A stretch of 64,000 nt of DNA from Thiodiazotropha sp040507035 (lineage in GTDB: Bacteria; Pseudomonadota; Gammaproteobacteria; Chromatiales; Chromatiaceae). The notes beneath the pieces are model-generated. The model had not been told where the DNA came from. It was given only the letters and a program-made list of their open reading frames with translations, and did not search any database. Of the stretch, positions 8,316 through 16,978 are shown piece after piece; the stretch's first letter is position 1; each line of letters begins with the position of its first letter. The stretch lies in NCBI GenBank assembly GCA_040507035.1, contig JBEVVR010000035.1, forward strand, positions 186,001 through 250,000. The letters are read 5' to 3'. Both the position numbers and the translations under genes were made by a program.

Positions 8316-9326
8316 ATGGATGAACGGCATAAAACAGCCATCGCTGTACTCGGGGCCGGATCCTGGGGTACGGCCCTGGCTATTCTGCTCAGTGGCAATG
8401 GCCACAGGGTCAGCCTCTGGGGACATCTGGCGGAGGAGATAGAGCCACTGATCCGCAACCGCGAGAATCGGCAGTATCTACCGGGTGTGACGTTTCCACC
8501 CACACTGTACCCGGAAATCGACCTCAACAAGGCCCTGGAAGGCGCGGCAGAGATTCTTATCGCAGTCCCCAGCCACGCCTTTAAAAGTATCGCCACCACC
8601 ATAGCACCCCGGCTTCAGGCTCAGCCGGGTATCACCTGGGCCACCAAGGGATTCGAGCCTGGTACGCAACAACTGCTAAGTGAAGTGGCTGCTTTCCATT
8701 TTCCCGGCCGCAAGCTGGCGGTGATCTCCGGGCCCACTTTCGCCGGCGAAGTGGCAAGGGGCCTACCGACGGCGGTCACGGTCGCGGCAACCACACCTCA
8801 ACATGGTGAGCGCATGGCCGAGCTCCTTCATGCCCCCTGGTTTCGCGCCTATACCAGTGATGACCTCATCGGCGTCCAGGTCGGCGGAGCCAGCAAGAAC
8901 GTCCTTGCCATTGCCGCCGGTATCGCCGACGGCCTGGGCTTTGGCGCCAATACCCGGGCCGCATTGATTACCCGCGGACTCACCGAGATCATGCGCCTTG
9001 GCCTCAAGCTCGAAGGCAAGCAGGAGACCTTTATGGGACTTGCCGGCTTGGGTGATCTGGTGCTGACCTGCACCGACAACCAGTCCCGCAACCGCCGCAT
9101 GGGCCTGGCCCTCGCCGAGGGACTCTCCCAGGAAGCGGCGCGAAACAAGATTGGGCAGGAGGTTGAAGGGGTGCATGCCGCTCAGGAGGTCTATGCCTTG
9201 GCAAGGAGGCACGATGTGGAGATGCCGATCTCGGAGCAGGTCTACCGGGTATTATATGAAGGCCTGGCACCGAAGCAGGCGGTACACAACCTACTGGAGC
9301 GCAGACAAAAAGCCGAGGGGCTCTAA
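8316..9326 (+). CDS. gpsA: NAD(P)H-dependent glycerol-3-phosphate dehydrogenase
   Basis: A 336-residue cytosolic enzyme that reduces dihydroxyacetone phosphate to sn-glycerol 3-phosphate, the backbone for phospholipid synthesis. The Rossmann motif GAGSWG is at residues 13-18, SGPTFAGEVARGLPTA follows, and the catalytic Lys is near residue 194 in GGASKNVLAIAAG. Length is normal. The ATG at 8316 follows AAGGAG about 10 bp upstream. It ends 8 bp from the convergent trmL gene. Confidence 0.97.
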   Translation: MDERHKTAIAVLGAGSWGTALAILLSGNGHRVSLWGHLAEEIEPLIRNRENRQYLPGVTFPPTLYPEIDLNKALEGAAEILIAVPSHAFKSIATTIAPRLQAQPGITWATKGFEPGTQQLLSEVAAFHFPGRKLAVISGPTFAGEVARGLPTAVTVAATTPQHGERMAELLHAPWFRAYTSDDLIGVQVGGASKNVLAIAAGIADGLGFGANTRAALITRGLTEIMRLGLKLEGKQETFMGLAGLGDLVLTCTDNQSRNRRMGLALAEGLSQEAARNKIGQEVEGVHAAQEVYALARRHDVEMPISEQVYRVLYEGLAPKQAVHNLLERRQKAEGL

Positions 9327-9334
9327 TAAAATCC

Positions 9335-9799
9335 TCACTCCCCCCCCTCAAACTCCAGTTGACGCCATGCCTCATAGAGAATCAGAGCAACGGCGTTGGA
9401 GAGATTGAGACTTCGGCTCTGCGCAAGCATCGGCACGCGTATACGTTGATCTGCCTGCAGCGCATTCAGAAGATGCATTGGCAATCCACGGCTCTCCGGG
9501 CCGAATAACAGCGCATCACCCGCGGCAAACCCAACTTCTGCATAACAGCGCCGCCCCTTTGTAGTGCAGGCGTAAAGATGATTGGGAGAAACCTTGTCAA
9601 TAAAGGACTCAAGGGAGTCATACTCCCCAACATCTGCCCATTCCCGGTAGTCGAGGCCGGCCCTGCGCAACCTTTTGTCGTCCAGTTCGAAACCCAGGGG
9701 ATGAATCAGATGCAATTTGCTGCCACTATTGGCACACAGGCGTATGATATTACCTGTATTCGGTGGAATCTCAGGCTCATAGAGCACGACGTGGAACAC
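9335..9799 (-). CDS. trmL: tRNA (cytidine/uridine-34 2'-O)-methyltransferase TrmL
   Basis: A 154-residue SPOUT-class enzyme that methylates the ribose of the wobble base in certain leucine tRNAs. Diagnostic blocks are LYEPEIPPNTGNIIRLCANSG at the N-terminus, LFGPESRGLP, and the knot-forming tail RIPMLAQSRSLNLSNAVALILYEAWRQ-like segment (here RVPMLAQ and SLNLSNAVALI). The start is GTG at 9799, preceded by a G-rich site; alignment with E. coli TrmL supports it. It is convergent with gpsA and divergent from pyrD. Confidence 0.95.
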   Translation of the reverse strand: MFHVVLYEPEIPPNTGNIIRLCANSGSKLHLIHPLGFELDDKRLRRAGLDYREWADVGEYDSLESFIDKVSPNHLYACTTKGRRCYAEVGFAAGDALLFGPESRGLPMHLLNALQADQRIRVPMLAQSRSLNLSNAVALILYEAWRQLEFEGGE

Positions 9800-9834
9800 C
9801 TTTTACCCCCCGCTTGGAGAAATAGATAAGGTTC

Positions 9835-10803
9835 ATGAACAACAGCGGCCTCTCAACCCTGAAAACAGAATTCTGCGGACTCAGATTCAATACACCCATT
9901 GTGCTCCTCTCCGGTTGTGTCGGTTTCGGCGAAGAGTACACAAGGGTAAGTGGTTTTAGCAATCGGGACGCCGGTGCGGTCTGTCTCAAGGGAACCACCC
10001 TGGAGCCGCGCCTGGGCAATCAGCCCCATCGGATCTATGAAACACCGGATGGTATGTTGAATGCCATTGGACTGCAGAATCCCGGTGTCGACCATGTGAT
10101 CAATAAGATACTTCCCAGCCTCGACTTCACCGAAACCCGTTTCATCGCCAATGTCTCCGGTTCATCCGTGGAGGAGTATCACGAAGTCACCAGGCGTTTC
10201 GACGATTCGCCCATCGATGCCATAGAGATCAATATCTCGTGTCCCAACGTCAAGGAGGGAGGGGTCGCCTTCGGCAACGACCCATCCATGTCGGCCCGAG
10301 TTGTTGAGACATGCCGAAAGGCTACGCGAAAGCCGCTGATCACCAAACTCTCTCCCAACCAGACAGACATTGCCGCCAACGCAAAAGGCTGTATAGAGGC
10401 GGGCAGCGATGCCTTCGCGGTGATCAACACCCTGATGGGAATGGCCATCGATATCGAGAGCCGCACACCCTTGATCGGCAATAATCAGGGAGGCCTTTCC
10501 GGTCCAGCGATAAAACCGGTGGCCTTGTTAAAGGTCCACCAGGTCTATCAGGTATGCCGAGATCACAATATACCTATAATTGGTCAAGGGGGAATAGCAT
10601 CAGCGGAAGATGCCCTTGAATTCATCATTGCTGGCGCCAGTGCGATCGGCGTGGGAACGGCCCTTTTTTATGATCCGCTTATTTGCAAAACTATCGGTAC
10701 AGGAGTCCTGGACTACCTTGAGCGTCACAAAATACCGTCCATTGACCACCTTGTCGGGACCCTGCAGTTGAATCAATTTCAAACCGCTAAATGCGGCTGC
10801 TGA
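9835..10803 (+). CDS. pyrD: Dihydroorotate dehydrogenase, class 1B type catalytic subunit
   Basis: A 322-residue FMN-binding TIM-barrel protein. It resembles the Gram-positive class 1B enzyme: NISCPNVKEGG with a catalytic Cys (C136, where class 2 enzymes have Ser), KLSPN, NTLMGMAIDI, GGLSGPAIKPVAL and PIIGQGGI. Class 1B PyrD oxidises dihydroorotate to orotate in pyrimidine synthesis and normally works with the Fe-S/FAD subunit PyrK. No pyrK lies near. Most gammaproteobacteria use the quinone-linked class 2 enzyme, so this one may be acquired, or may act on another dihydropyrimidine. The C-terminus ends in KCGC. The next gene starts 17 bp later. Confidence 0.85.
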   Translation: MNNSGLSTLKTEFCGLRFNTPIVLLSGCVGFGEEYTRVSGFSNRDAGAVCLKGTTLEPRLGNQPHRIYETPDGMLNAIGLQNPGVDHVINKILPSLDFTETRFIANVSGSSVEEYHEVTRRFDDSPIDAIEINISCPNVKEGGVAFGNDPSMSARVVETCRKATRKPLITKLSPNQTDIAANAKGCIEAGSDAFAVINTLMGMAIDIESRTPLIGNNQGGLSGPAIKPVALLKVHQVYQVCRDHNIPIIGQGGIASAEDALEFIIAGASAIGVGTALFYDPLICKTIGTGVLDYLERHKIPSIDHLVGTLQLNQFQTAKCGC

Positions 10804-10820
10804 GAAGGATACTTACAAGC

Positions 10821-12077
10821 ATGAGCGATATTGTTGTACACCCCACACCGGAAATCCTGAAACGCTTTCAACCTCTGGCTCAACTCAACGACATACAGCT
10901 CGAGCTGCTTGGGCGCTCCATCCAGATACACTCTGCAGGCAGGGGCCTGAAAATAGTGCAGCAGGGCGATACCACACCCTTCAGCCTCTACCTCATCAAA
11001 GGCAAGCTGCGTCTCCACTCCTCCGACGGGCGGATTAGCGAAATCGAGGATGATTCGCCACAGGCAACAAAACCCATTGCCAACCTGGTGCCCCGCCGCT
11101 ATACCGTGGAGGCAATTTCGCCCACCGACTATCTCATGGTTGACAATAGTCTGCTCGAGGGTCTGCTGTCTAACGACGACGGTTATACCGCAACCGAGAT
11201 TGAGAGCGACAGTCAGATCGTCGATCCCCTGGTAGCCGAAAACCGTATGCTGGAGGTGCTGCTGGATGACCTCAACAACAACTCCCTGGTGCTGCCGAGT
11301 CTGCCCGATGTCGCGGTTCGAGTGGGCCGGGCAATGCGCGATGAGACAACCAATGCGAGAAAACTGGCCAACATCGTACAGACTGATCCTGCAATTACGA
11401 CCAAGCTTGTGCGCGCGGCAAACAGTCCCCTCTATGCAGGGGTGACACCTGTAGACTCCTGTGCCGCAGCCATCGTCCGCCTCGGCGCCGACACCACCCA
11501 TAAACTGGTCCTTACATTCGCCTTGAGAGAGCTCTTCAACACCCGCTCAAATATCCTCAAAGCGCATATGCGCACATTGTGGGAACATAGTGTCAAGGTG
11601 AGCGCTGTCTGCTATGTCATCGCCAAAGTCTCAGGTCATTTCAATCCCGAACACGCACTGCTTGCCGGCTTGCTGCACGATATCGGTAATGTCGCCATTC
11701 TCAGCTACGCGGAGAATTATACCGAGGTCGCCAATGACCCGGAAAAGCTGGAACGGGTAATGCACGATATGCGTGGCCAAATCGGCAGCGCGATTCTTCG
11801 CAATTGGGGATTCATCGACGATCTGATATTGGTCACCGAAGAGGCGGAAAATTGGTTTCGGGACCATGAGGGGGAGGTGGACTATGCCGACCTGGTGATA
11901 GTCTCGCAACTACACACCTATATCGGCAGTGATGAGATGAGACATCTGCCGACCCTCGACCAGGTCCCCGCTGTGAAACGCCTCGATCTGGGAGAGCTGA
12001 CACCCAAACTCAGTCTGAAGATCCTCGACAAGGCGGAGGAGAAGATCCTCCATGCCCAACGCATGTTGACCGCCTGA
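10821..12077 (+). CDS. cNMP-binding-like plus HDOD domain signalling protein
   Basis: A 418-residue cytosolic protein with two domains. Residues about 8-115 look like a cyclic-nucleotide-binding (cupin-type) sensor fold. An HDOD domain spans about 140-345, with LPSLPDVAVRV, AANSPLY and the HD-like motif LLAGLLHDIGNVAIL. HDOD proteins are signalling scaffolds; most are not proven enzymes. The ATG at 10821 is chosen because it follows GAAGGAT and lies after the pyrD stop; an earlier ATG at 10791 would overlap pyrD. It is probably co-transcribed with pyrD. The input signal is unknown. Confidence 0.87.
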   Translation: MSDIVVHPTPEILKRFQPLAQLNDIQLELLGRSIQIHSAGRGLKIVQQGDTTPFSLYLIKGKLRLHSSDGRISEIEDDSPQATKPIANLVPRRYTVEAISPTDYLMVDNSLLEGLLSNDDGYTATEIESDSQIVDPLVAENRMLEVLLDDLNNNSLVLPSLPDVAVRVGRAMRDETTNARKLANIVQTDPAITTKLVRAANSPLYAGVTPVDSCAAAIVRLGADTTHKLVLTFALRELFNTRSNILKAHMRTLWEHSVKVSAVCYVIAKVSGHFNPEHALLAGLLHDIGNVAILSYAENYTEVANDPEKLERVMHDMRGQIGSAILRNWGFIDDLILVTEEAENWFRDHEGEVDYADLVIVSQLHTYIGSDEMRHLPTLDQVPAVKRLDLGELTPKLSLKILDKAEEKILHAQRMLTA

Positions 12078-12080
12078 GAA

Positions 12081-12479
12081 CTATTTGAACTCGGGAACCT
12101 GGCTGTTTAAATACCACTTCTCCTTGGTTTCGTCATAGAGCCATACCTGCTGATCGGTAATCTCCCTGACGACCTGGTTCTCCTGTAGCACATACTGGAT
12201 GACAGCGGTTTGAACAGCGCGTTGATCTCCCAGCATGGTCGGCCCCTGGACCACCTCATAATGGGTAATCCGAATATCCTTGCGCTGTTGCTTGGTATCA
12301 GTCACCTCTTGTTGGGTTTGTGTGAACTTAGCCGCATGCAATCCGGAGCTCCAGCGTAGGGTAGCCTCATAGCTGCGCAGCGTATCCTCCAGTAATTGCG
12401 AGCGCTGACGCTCCCCCAGGGTCTGGCATGCGGTCATCAGGCTGATCAAAAATGCGGCAAACAACAGCTTGTAGATCAA
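12081..12479 (-). CDS. Small lipoprotein of unknown function
   Basis: I do not recognise the family. The frame starts best at TTG 12479, six bases after a strong GGAGGAG site. That gives a short lipoprotein signal MIYKLLFAAFLISLMTAC with the lipobox Cys at residue 18. The mature part (about 115 residues) is hydrophilic, has several Gln/Thr/Arg residues, and contains an IRITHYEVVQGP strand and a WLYDETKEKWYL block, so it could be a small beta-rich outer-membrane-anchored domain. GTG starts at 12494 and 12482 are alternatives. It ends 3 bp from the convergent HDOD gene. Confidence 0.75.
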   Translation of the reverse strand: MIYKLLFAAFLISLMTACQTLGERQRSQLLEDTLRSYEATLRWSSGLHAAKFTQTQQEVTDTKQQRKDIRITHYEVVQGPTMLGDQRAVQTAVIQYVLQENQVVREITDQQVWLYDETKEKWYLNSQVPEFK

Positions 12480-12515
12480 CACGGACTCCTCCACAAAAGA
12501 AACACTTAAAGTATC

Positions 12516-13124
12516 CTATACAACCTTGTTGGGAATCACTCCTCGCTTTTCGAGCGCCTCAACTAACTCATTAACACATTCAGAAACAGACCTATCCTGG
12601 GTCTCTATTGTAATTTCAGGCTTGTTCGGGGGCTCATAGGGTGAGGAGATGCCGGTAAAATTTGGAATCTCCCCTGCTCGTGCCTTTTTGTAGAGCCCTT
12701 TTACATCACGAGTCTCGCAAACCTCGAGGGGACAATTGATGTATACCTCTATGAAATCTCCATGGGGAAACAGCCCCCTGGCACGCGCCCTGTCTTCACG
12801 AATGGGCGAGATGAACGCGGTGAGCGCAATAACCCCGGCATCGACGAAAAGTTTGGCCATCTCTCCGATGCGACGAATATTTTCGGTTCGGTCATCCGTG
12901 CTGAATCCAAGATCTCTGCACAGGCCATGACGTACATTATCACCATCGAATACATAGGTACGACATCCCCGTTGATGTAATTCCTCCTCCAGGGCGTGGG
13001 CCAGGGTTGATTTTCCCGATCCTGAGAGGCCGGTAAACCAGAGTAGTTTGGCCCGATGTCGGTTCATCTGTTCTCGCCGCTCACGGGTAACTGTGGCTTC
13101 ATGCCAATAGACATTTTTACTCAT
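12516..13124 (-). CDS. cysC: Adenylylsulfate (APS) kinase
   Basis: A 202-residue single-domain APS kinase making PAPS from APS and ATP. The Walker A motif GLSGSGKST is at residues 32-40, DGDNVRHGL follows (APS site), then DRTENIRRIGEMAKLF and AFISPIREDR. The C-terminal KGLYKKARAGEIPNFTGISSPYE is typical. It is not fused to or next to cysN/cysD, so it may supply PAPS for sulfotransfer rather than a local assimilation operon. A fused sulfurylase domain is absent. Confidence 0.96.
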   Translation of the reverse strand: MSKNVYWHEATVTRERREQMNRHRAKLLWFTGLSGSGKSTLAHALEEELHQRGCRTYVFDGDNVRHGLCRDLGFSTDDRTENIRRIGEMAKLFVDAGVIALTAFISPIREDRARARGLFPHGDFIEVYINCPLEVCETRDVKGLYKKARAGEIPNFTGISSPYEPPNKPEITIETQDRSVSECVNELVEALEKRGVIPNKVV

Positions 13125-13303
13125 TGAATTAACACCATTGACTAAACTCAGGTGCCTACGCTACCTCTAAAACCTAAGCCCGGCAACCACCTTTGATCAC
13201 TTGTGCCAACTGCGAAAACAAAGTAAACCATTTGAATTCTCCACCCTCTTAGTCGCAGGGGCTGTTACAATGGTAGGCTTTTGCAACTAAAAGATATAAA
13301 ACC

Positions 13304-14500
13304 ATGCCACAAAACGATCGGGAACCACAACGGGAAGTGATTCTTGGCGACAGCAGGATAACCCTTCTGGGTACAGCCCATGTATCGCGCTCGAGCGCGG
13401 AAAAGGTCAAACAACTCCTGGAAACCGGTGACTACGACGCCGTTGCCGTCGAGCTCTGCCCAAGCCGCTACAACGCATTGATCAATCCGGATGACCTGGC
13501 AAAGATGGATCTGCTCAAGGTCGTCAGGGAGAAACGGGTGATGATGGTAATGGCAAACCTCGCTCTCGGAGCTTATCAACAGCGTCTCGCCGACCAGTTT
13601 GGTATCGCACCGGGTGAGGAACAGCGGCAGGCAATCCGTCTGGCCCAGGAATCCCACCGCCCACTGCTACTCATCGACCGGGAGATCAGCACCACCCTGA
13701 AACGGGTAGCCGGAAACCTTTCATGGTGGAAACGCTTCACCCTGTTTAGTGGCATCATTGCCACCATTGTCTCCAAGGATGAGGTCACCGAAGAGGATAT
13801 CGAGCATCTCAAAGAGGGTGATATCCTGGAGACCACATTCGCCGAATTCGCTGAAGACCGCCAAGACCTCTATCTTCCGCTGATCGATGAGCGCGACCGC
13901 TATATGGCGGCGCGTCTGCAGCAGGAGGTGGAGAGCAAGGGTCACGAGGATCTGCTGGTTGTCGTTGGTGCCGGCCATATGAACGGTATTGCTGGCTACC
14001 TCGAGAAGGCAGAAGCCTCTCCTGGGGAGCGTATCAAGGCACTTGAGCAGGAACCGAAACCGAGTCGCTGGCCGAAGCTTATCCCCTGGGCAATTGTGCT
14101 GCTGGTATTGAGCGGCTTTGTTGTCGGCTTTCAGCGCAGTCCCTCCCTGGGCTGGCAGCTGGTGGTTGACTGGGTGGTCATCAATGGCGGTCTTTCCGCC
14201 CTTGGCGCACTCCTGGCTGCCGCCCATCCATTGACAATCTTCACCGCTTTTGTCGCCGCCCCATTGACCTCGCTCAACCCGGCGGTAGGTGCAGGCATGG
14301 CAACCGCCGCGGCCGAACTTTTGCTACGCAAACCCACTGTTGCCGATTTCGCTCAGCTTCGCAATGACACCACGAGCTTTCGCGGTTGGTGGAGAAATCG
14401 GGTTTCACGCACCCTACTGGTATTCTTATTCAGCACCCTGGGATCGGCAATCGGGACCTATGTCGCAGGCTTTAGGATCTTCGAGCGCCTGGTCGATTGA
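13304..14500 (+). CDS. TraB/PrgY (GumN-like) family membrane protein
   Basis: A 398-residue protein. The N-terminal 230 residues are the TraB domain, with LLGTAHVSRSSAEKV near residue 21, VAVELCPSRY, a conserved ERD segment (DERDRYMA) and VVVGAGHMNGI. Three to four transmembrane segments follow (about 246-265, 278-300, 302-335 and 368-388). PrgY inhibits a peptide pheromone in Enterococcus and the family is related to the metalloprotease Tiki; in proteobacteria its role is unknown. It is convergent with cca, 11 bp apart. Confidence 0.88.
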   Translation: MPQNDREPQREVILGDSRITLLGTAHVSRSSAEKVKQLLETGDYDAVAVELCPSRYNALINPDDLAKMDLLKVVREKRVMMVMANLALGAYQQRLADQFGIAPGEEQRQAIRLAQESHRPLLLIDREISTTLKRVAGNLSWWKRFTLFSGIIATIVSKDEVTEEDIEHLKEGDILETTFAEFAEDRQDLYLPLIDERDRYMAARLQQEVESKGHEDLLVVVGAGHMNGIAGYLEKAEASPGERIKALEQEPKPSRWPKLIPWAIVLLVLSGFVVGFQRSPSLGWQLVVDWVVINGGLSALGALLAAAHPLTIFTAFVAAPLTSLNPAVGAGMATAAAELLLRKPTVADFAQLRNDTTSFRGWWRNRVSRTLLVFLFSTLGSAIGTYVAGFRIFERLVD

Positions 14501-14511
14501 GATGAAATTTC

Positions 14512-15735
14512 TCACTGCGCCGGGGTAGTGAAACTGCGCATCAATTCACCTATGCGCTCGATTCGCTCCCTCTCAATGGCATCGCCAAGCAGCCTACCCA
14601 TCAAGCTGGCATCCTGGGTTGCCGATGTCACCTCAGCGGCTGCCCGGTAGAGTCGCATCAGATCCTCCCCCTGGGGGTAGGGGCGCTGGTGAAATCCACC
14701 CCGTCCCTGGAAATCCGCCTGACAGACCAGAATGAACTGGTGCAGGCGCTGGGGCTGACGAAATGCGCCCAACCCGGTGAGCATTTTGAGCACTGTTTTA
14801 GGACGCAGTTCGTGGAGGCGGTGGAGGTAGCCGTGATAACTGGCGCTGCTGCGTGCCAACTCACGAAAACGTTTGGGGGCGCTGATACGATTGCAGAGCT
14901 GGTCGATTAACCGGGTTCCTCGCTCCTCGTGGCCGTAGTGACTGGGCAGTATCCGCTTTGGCGTGGTCGCCTTGCCAAGATCATGGGTCAAGGTGGCAAA
15001 CCTGACTTCCAGATCTTCACTCAAATCCACCGCAACCTGAAGTGCCATCAGGGTATGCTCACCGCAATCCACCTCAGGGTGCCAAGCGGCCGGTTGAGGG
15101 ACGCCAAACAGGGCATCGAGTTCCGGAAAGATAGGCCGCAGTGCGCCTAAAGAACGCAGTAGTTCGAAGAATTGCCTCGGTTGTGTCTCACCGAGTGCAC
15201 CACACAGCTCCTGCCATACCCGTTCTGCTACCAGGTTCTCCAATTGGCCCGCGACAACCATCTCTTTGATCAAGGCATGGGTCTCGGGAGCCAGGGTAAA
15301 GCCTAGATCGGCATAGCGTGCCATGAAGCGGGCAACCCGAAGCACGCGAATAGGATCTTCACTGAAGGCGTCTGAGACATGGCGTAATATCCGTCTCTGC
15401 AGATCATCTCTGCCTCCATGGGGATCGATCAAATCTCCACTCTCGTCCTCGGCCATGGCATTGATGGTGAGATCACGCCTGGCGAGATCCTGCTCCAGGG
15501 TAACCGATTCGTCATAGACGACCTCGCCACTGGCATTCGAGCGGCGGCACCGGGCAAGGGCATACTCCTCGTTGGTTTGGGGATGGAGAAAGATAGGAAA
15601 GTGGTTGCCGACCTGGCGAAACCCACGGGCCAGCATCTCCCCAGGGGTTGCCCCCACGACGACGAAATCCCGCTCTCTGACCGGTTTGCCCAATAGTCGA
15701 TCCCTGACGGCCCCTCCTACCAGATAGGTCCTAAT
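14512..15735 (-). CDS. cca: CCA-adding tRNA nucleotidyltransferase (multifunctional, HD domain)
   Basis: This enzyme builds or repairs the 3' CCA of tRNAs. The class II nucleotidyltransferase head is at the N-terminus (YLVGGAVRDRLLG, then RRDLTINAMA and RVLRVARF). An HD phosphohydrolase domain follows (DCGEHTLMAL, THDLGKATTP). The family start (E. coli MKIYLVGGAVRD) falls on an ATT codon at 15735, which has a perfect AAGGAG site 10 bp upstream and overlaps the stop of the gene before it. That gives 407 residues (E. coli has 412). The nearest ordinary start in frame is ATG 15780, which adds 15 residues with no family match and overlaps the neighbour by 50 bp. Confidence 0.93.
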   Translation of the reverse strand: MRTYLVGGAVRDRLLGKPVRERDFVVVGATPGEMLARGFRQVGNHFPIFLHPQTNEEYALARCRRSNASGEVVYDESVTLEQDLARRDLTINAMAEDESGDLIDPHGGRDDLQRRILRHVSDAFSEDPIRVLRVARFMARYADLGFTLAPETHALIKEMVVAGQLENLVAERVWQELCGALGETQPRQFFELLRSLGALRPIFPELDALFGVPQPAAWHPEVDCGEHTLMALQVAVDLSEDLEVRFATLTHDLGKATTPKRILPSHYGHEERGTRLIDQLCNRISAPKRFRELARSSASYHGYLHRLHELRPKTVLKMLTGLGAFRQPQRLHQFILVCQADFQGRGGFHQRPYPQGEDLMRLYRAAAEVTSATQDASLMGRLLGDAIERERIERIGELMRSFTTPAQ

Positions 15736-16201
15736 AACCGCGTATCTCCTTATATTTTTTGCGTGCGGCCTCGACTTCATCCTCGGCCTCTTTTATGCGC
15801 TCGAAGTATTGCGGCCTGATGCGGCTTCTGCCCCCGCTAAGGTACTGTCGGTCATCATCACCGATCTCCTTACTCTGCTCCAGGTTCTCCTGCGCCTTAT
15901 CCAACGCCTTACGTGCTTTGCTCAATTGCTCTTCACGAGATGCCTCTTTTTCCAGCCGTTTTGCCTGCGCCTCCTCAACCGCTCTGCGAATCGCGGCATT
16001 GCGCCTCTCCGTATCGAGTCTCGATGCTGCCGAGGGTCCTGGTTGAATCTCGATTTTTTCAGCCGATGCATCTGTCGCTGGCGGTGCATCGGTATAGGTT
16101 ACGTTGCCATCCGCATCCACGGTGCGGTAGACATCTCCCGCCTGTAGTAGAGAGGGAAGCGCCAATAACCAAGCTGCCAGCATTATTCTGCGGATGTCCA
16201 T
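15731..16201 (-). CDS. DUF4124 domain periplasmic protein with coiled-coil tail
   Basis: A 156-residue protein starting at ATG 16201, with GAGGA six bases upstream; longer frames to 16270 lack a ribosome site. The signal peptide (residues 1-21, ending LLQA) leads into a DUF4124 module, GDVYRTVDADGNVTYTDAPP, a small fold of unknown function common in gammaproteobacterial periplasmic proteins. The remainder is a charged coiled coil rich in Glu, Lys and Arg. Its last codons carry the ribosome site of cca, so the two are translationally coupled. A second DUF4124 protein lies at 34.1 kb. Confidence 0.82.
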   Translation of the reverse strand: MDIRRIMLAAWLLALPSLLQAGDVYRTVDADGNVTYTDAPPATDASAEKIEIQPGPSAASRLDTERRNAAIRRAVEEAQAKRLEKEASREEQLSKARKALDKAQENLEQSKEIGDDDRQYLSGGRSRIRPQYFERIKEAEDEVEAARKKYKEIRGY

Positions 16202-16584
16202 GCTGATCCTCAACGGGCTAAAGATTGGATTTTGACCTATAGACTGGGGGTAAGTCATGATTTTCACCACACTCCTATCTCAGGCTAGTCAAATCTTGTT
16301 TACTCTGATAACCATTAGACAACAATCTGCCTTTTTATTCACGACCCACATCAGGCACCGCCGGTGAAAATGAGTTAATCAGGTTTTGGCAACCATTGTG
16401 GCTGTCATTTCTTCCATGAATCGCCTACAGTCAACCGAGATGGCAAGTTAATTGTTCACCTAATGTGAATCCAGGAAGGAAATGACTGACTTGGTGCTGA
16501 TTGGCTCTGCACAGAGGGCTCTCTCTTGCTAAATTAGGGTACTGTAATTTCCATCTATGCCGATGCCTGGGGGATAGACTAGAT
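16202..16584. other. Intergenic region, 383 bp
   Basis: The spacer between the divergent DUF4124 and PilZ genes. It must hold both promoters, but I cannot name a convincing pair of -35/-10 elements. It contains a 16-codon frame at 16482-16532 directly after an AGGAAGGAA ribosome-site-like sequence; see the rejected list. No repeat or structured RNA is evident. Confidence 0.5.
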
Positions 16585-16932
16585 ATGCATGATTTTACCG
16601 AGAAGCGAGACTTTTATCGTATGGTGGTGAATGGAGAGGTGCGCTACCGCATCATAGGAGAGGGCCAGGTCTCCAACGGCAGGGTAAAGAACCTCAGCAA
16701 TTCCGGATTGCTGATGACCTCTGACAGAGAGATACCACAAGCCACCAAACTCAACCTGGCAATCATCCCCGGGCAGAGCATCACCCCCCCACTGTTGGCC
16801 GAGGCGAGTGTAATCCGCTGCGACAGCGCCGGTAGTGATACCTATGACATCGCCTGCACCATCGATCGTATTTTGGCGGAGAGTGATATAGGCCCCGAGC
16901 TACTCGAGGGTCTCTCGACCAGCAGTGTATAG
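16585..16932 (+). CDS. PilZ domain protein (c-di-GMP binding family)
   Basis: A 115-residue protein consisting of one PilZ domain. It has the N-terminal arginine box region (EKRDFYRMVVNGEVRYRI) and the second motif as NLSNSGLLMTSDR, where classical binders have D/NxSxxG, so c-di-GMP binding is plausible. PilZ proteins relay c-di-GMP to motility, pili or polysaccharide synthesis. The ATG at 16585 gives the normal family start; a frame open from 16501 would add 28 unlikely residues. It stands alone and is followed by a hairpin. Confidence 0.85.
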   Translation: MHDFTEKRDFYRMVVNGEVRYRIIGEGQVSNGRVKNLSNSGLLMTSDREIPQATKLNLAIIPGQSITPPLLAEASVIRCDSAGSDTYDIACTIDRILAESDIGPELLEGLSTSSV

Positions 16933-16966
16933 CAGTCACCAGAGCCCTGCTTTGGTGACTGTTATT
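16933..16966. terminator. Hairpin between convergent PilZ and cytochrome c' genes
   Basis: CAGTCACCA (16933-16941) pairs with TGGTGACTG (16953-16961), a perfect 9-bp stem with an 11-base loop, followed by TTATTTA on the plus strand. It lies directly after the PilZ stop and 12 bp from the end of the convergent cytochrome gene, so it can serve both. Confidence 0.55.
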
Positions 16967-16978
16967 TACAAACCCTGG

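Noticed and set aside
9791..9806. GTGGAACACC resembling half of a parS site at the trmL start
   Set aside because: Only one arm matches; the other reads GACGTGG-ACGAC and breaks the palindrome. It is part of the trmL coding start.
16482..16532. 16-codon frame MTDLVLIGSAQRALSC after AGGAAGGAA
   Set aside because: The ribosome-site match is good but the peptide is not hydrophobic or regulatory in type, has no paralogue here and no link to the PilZ gene. Not enough to call a gene.
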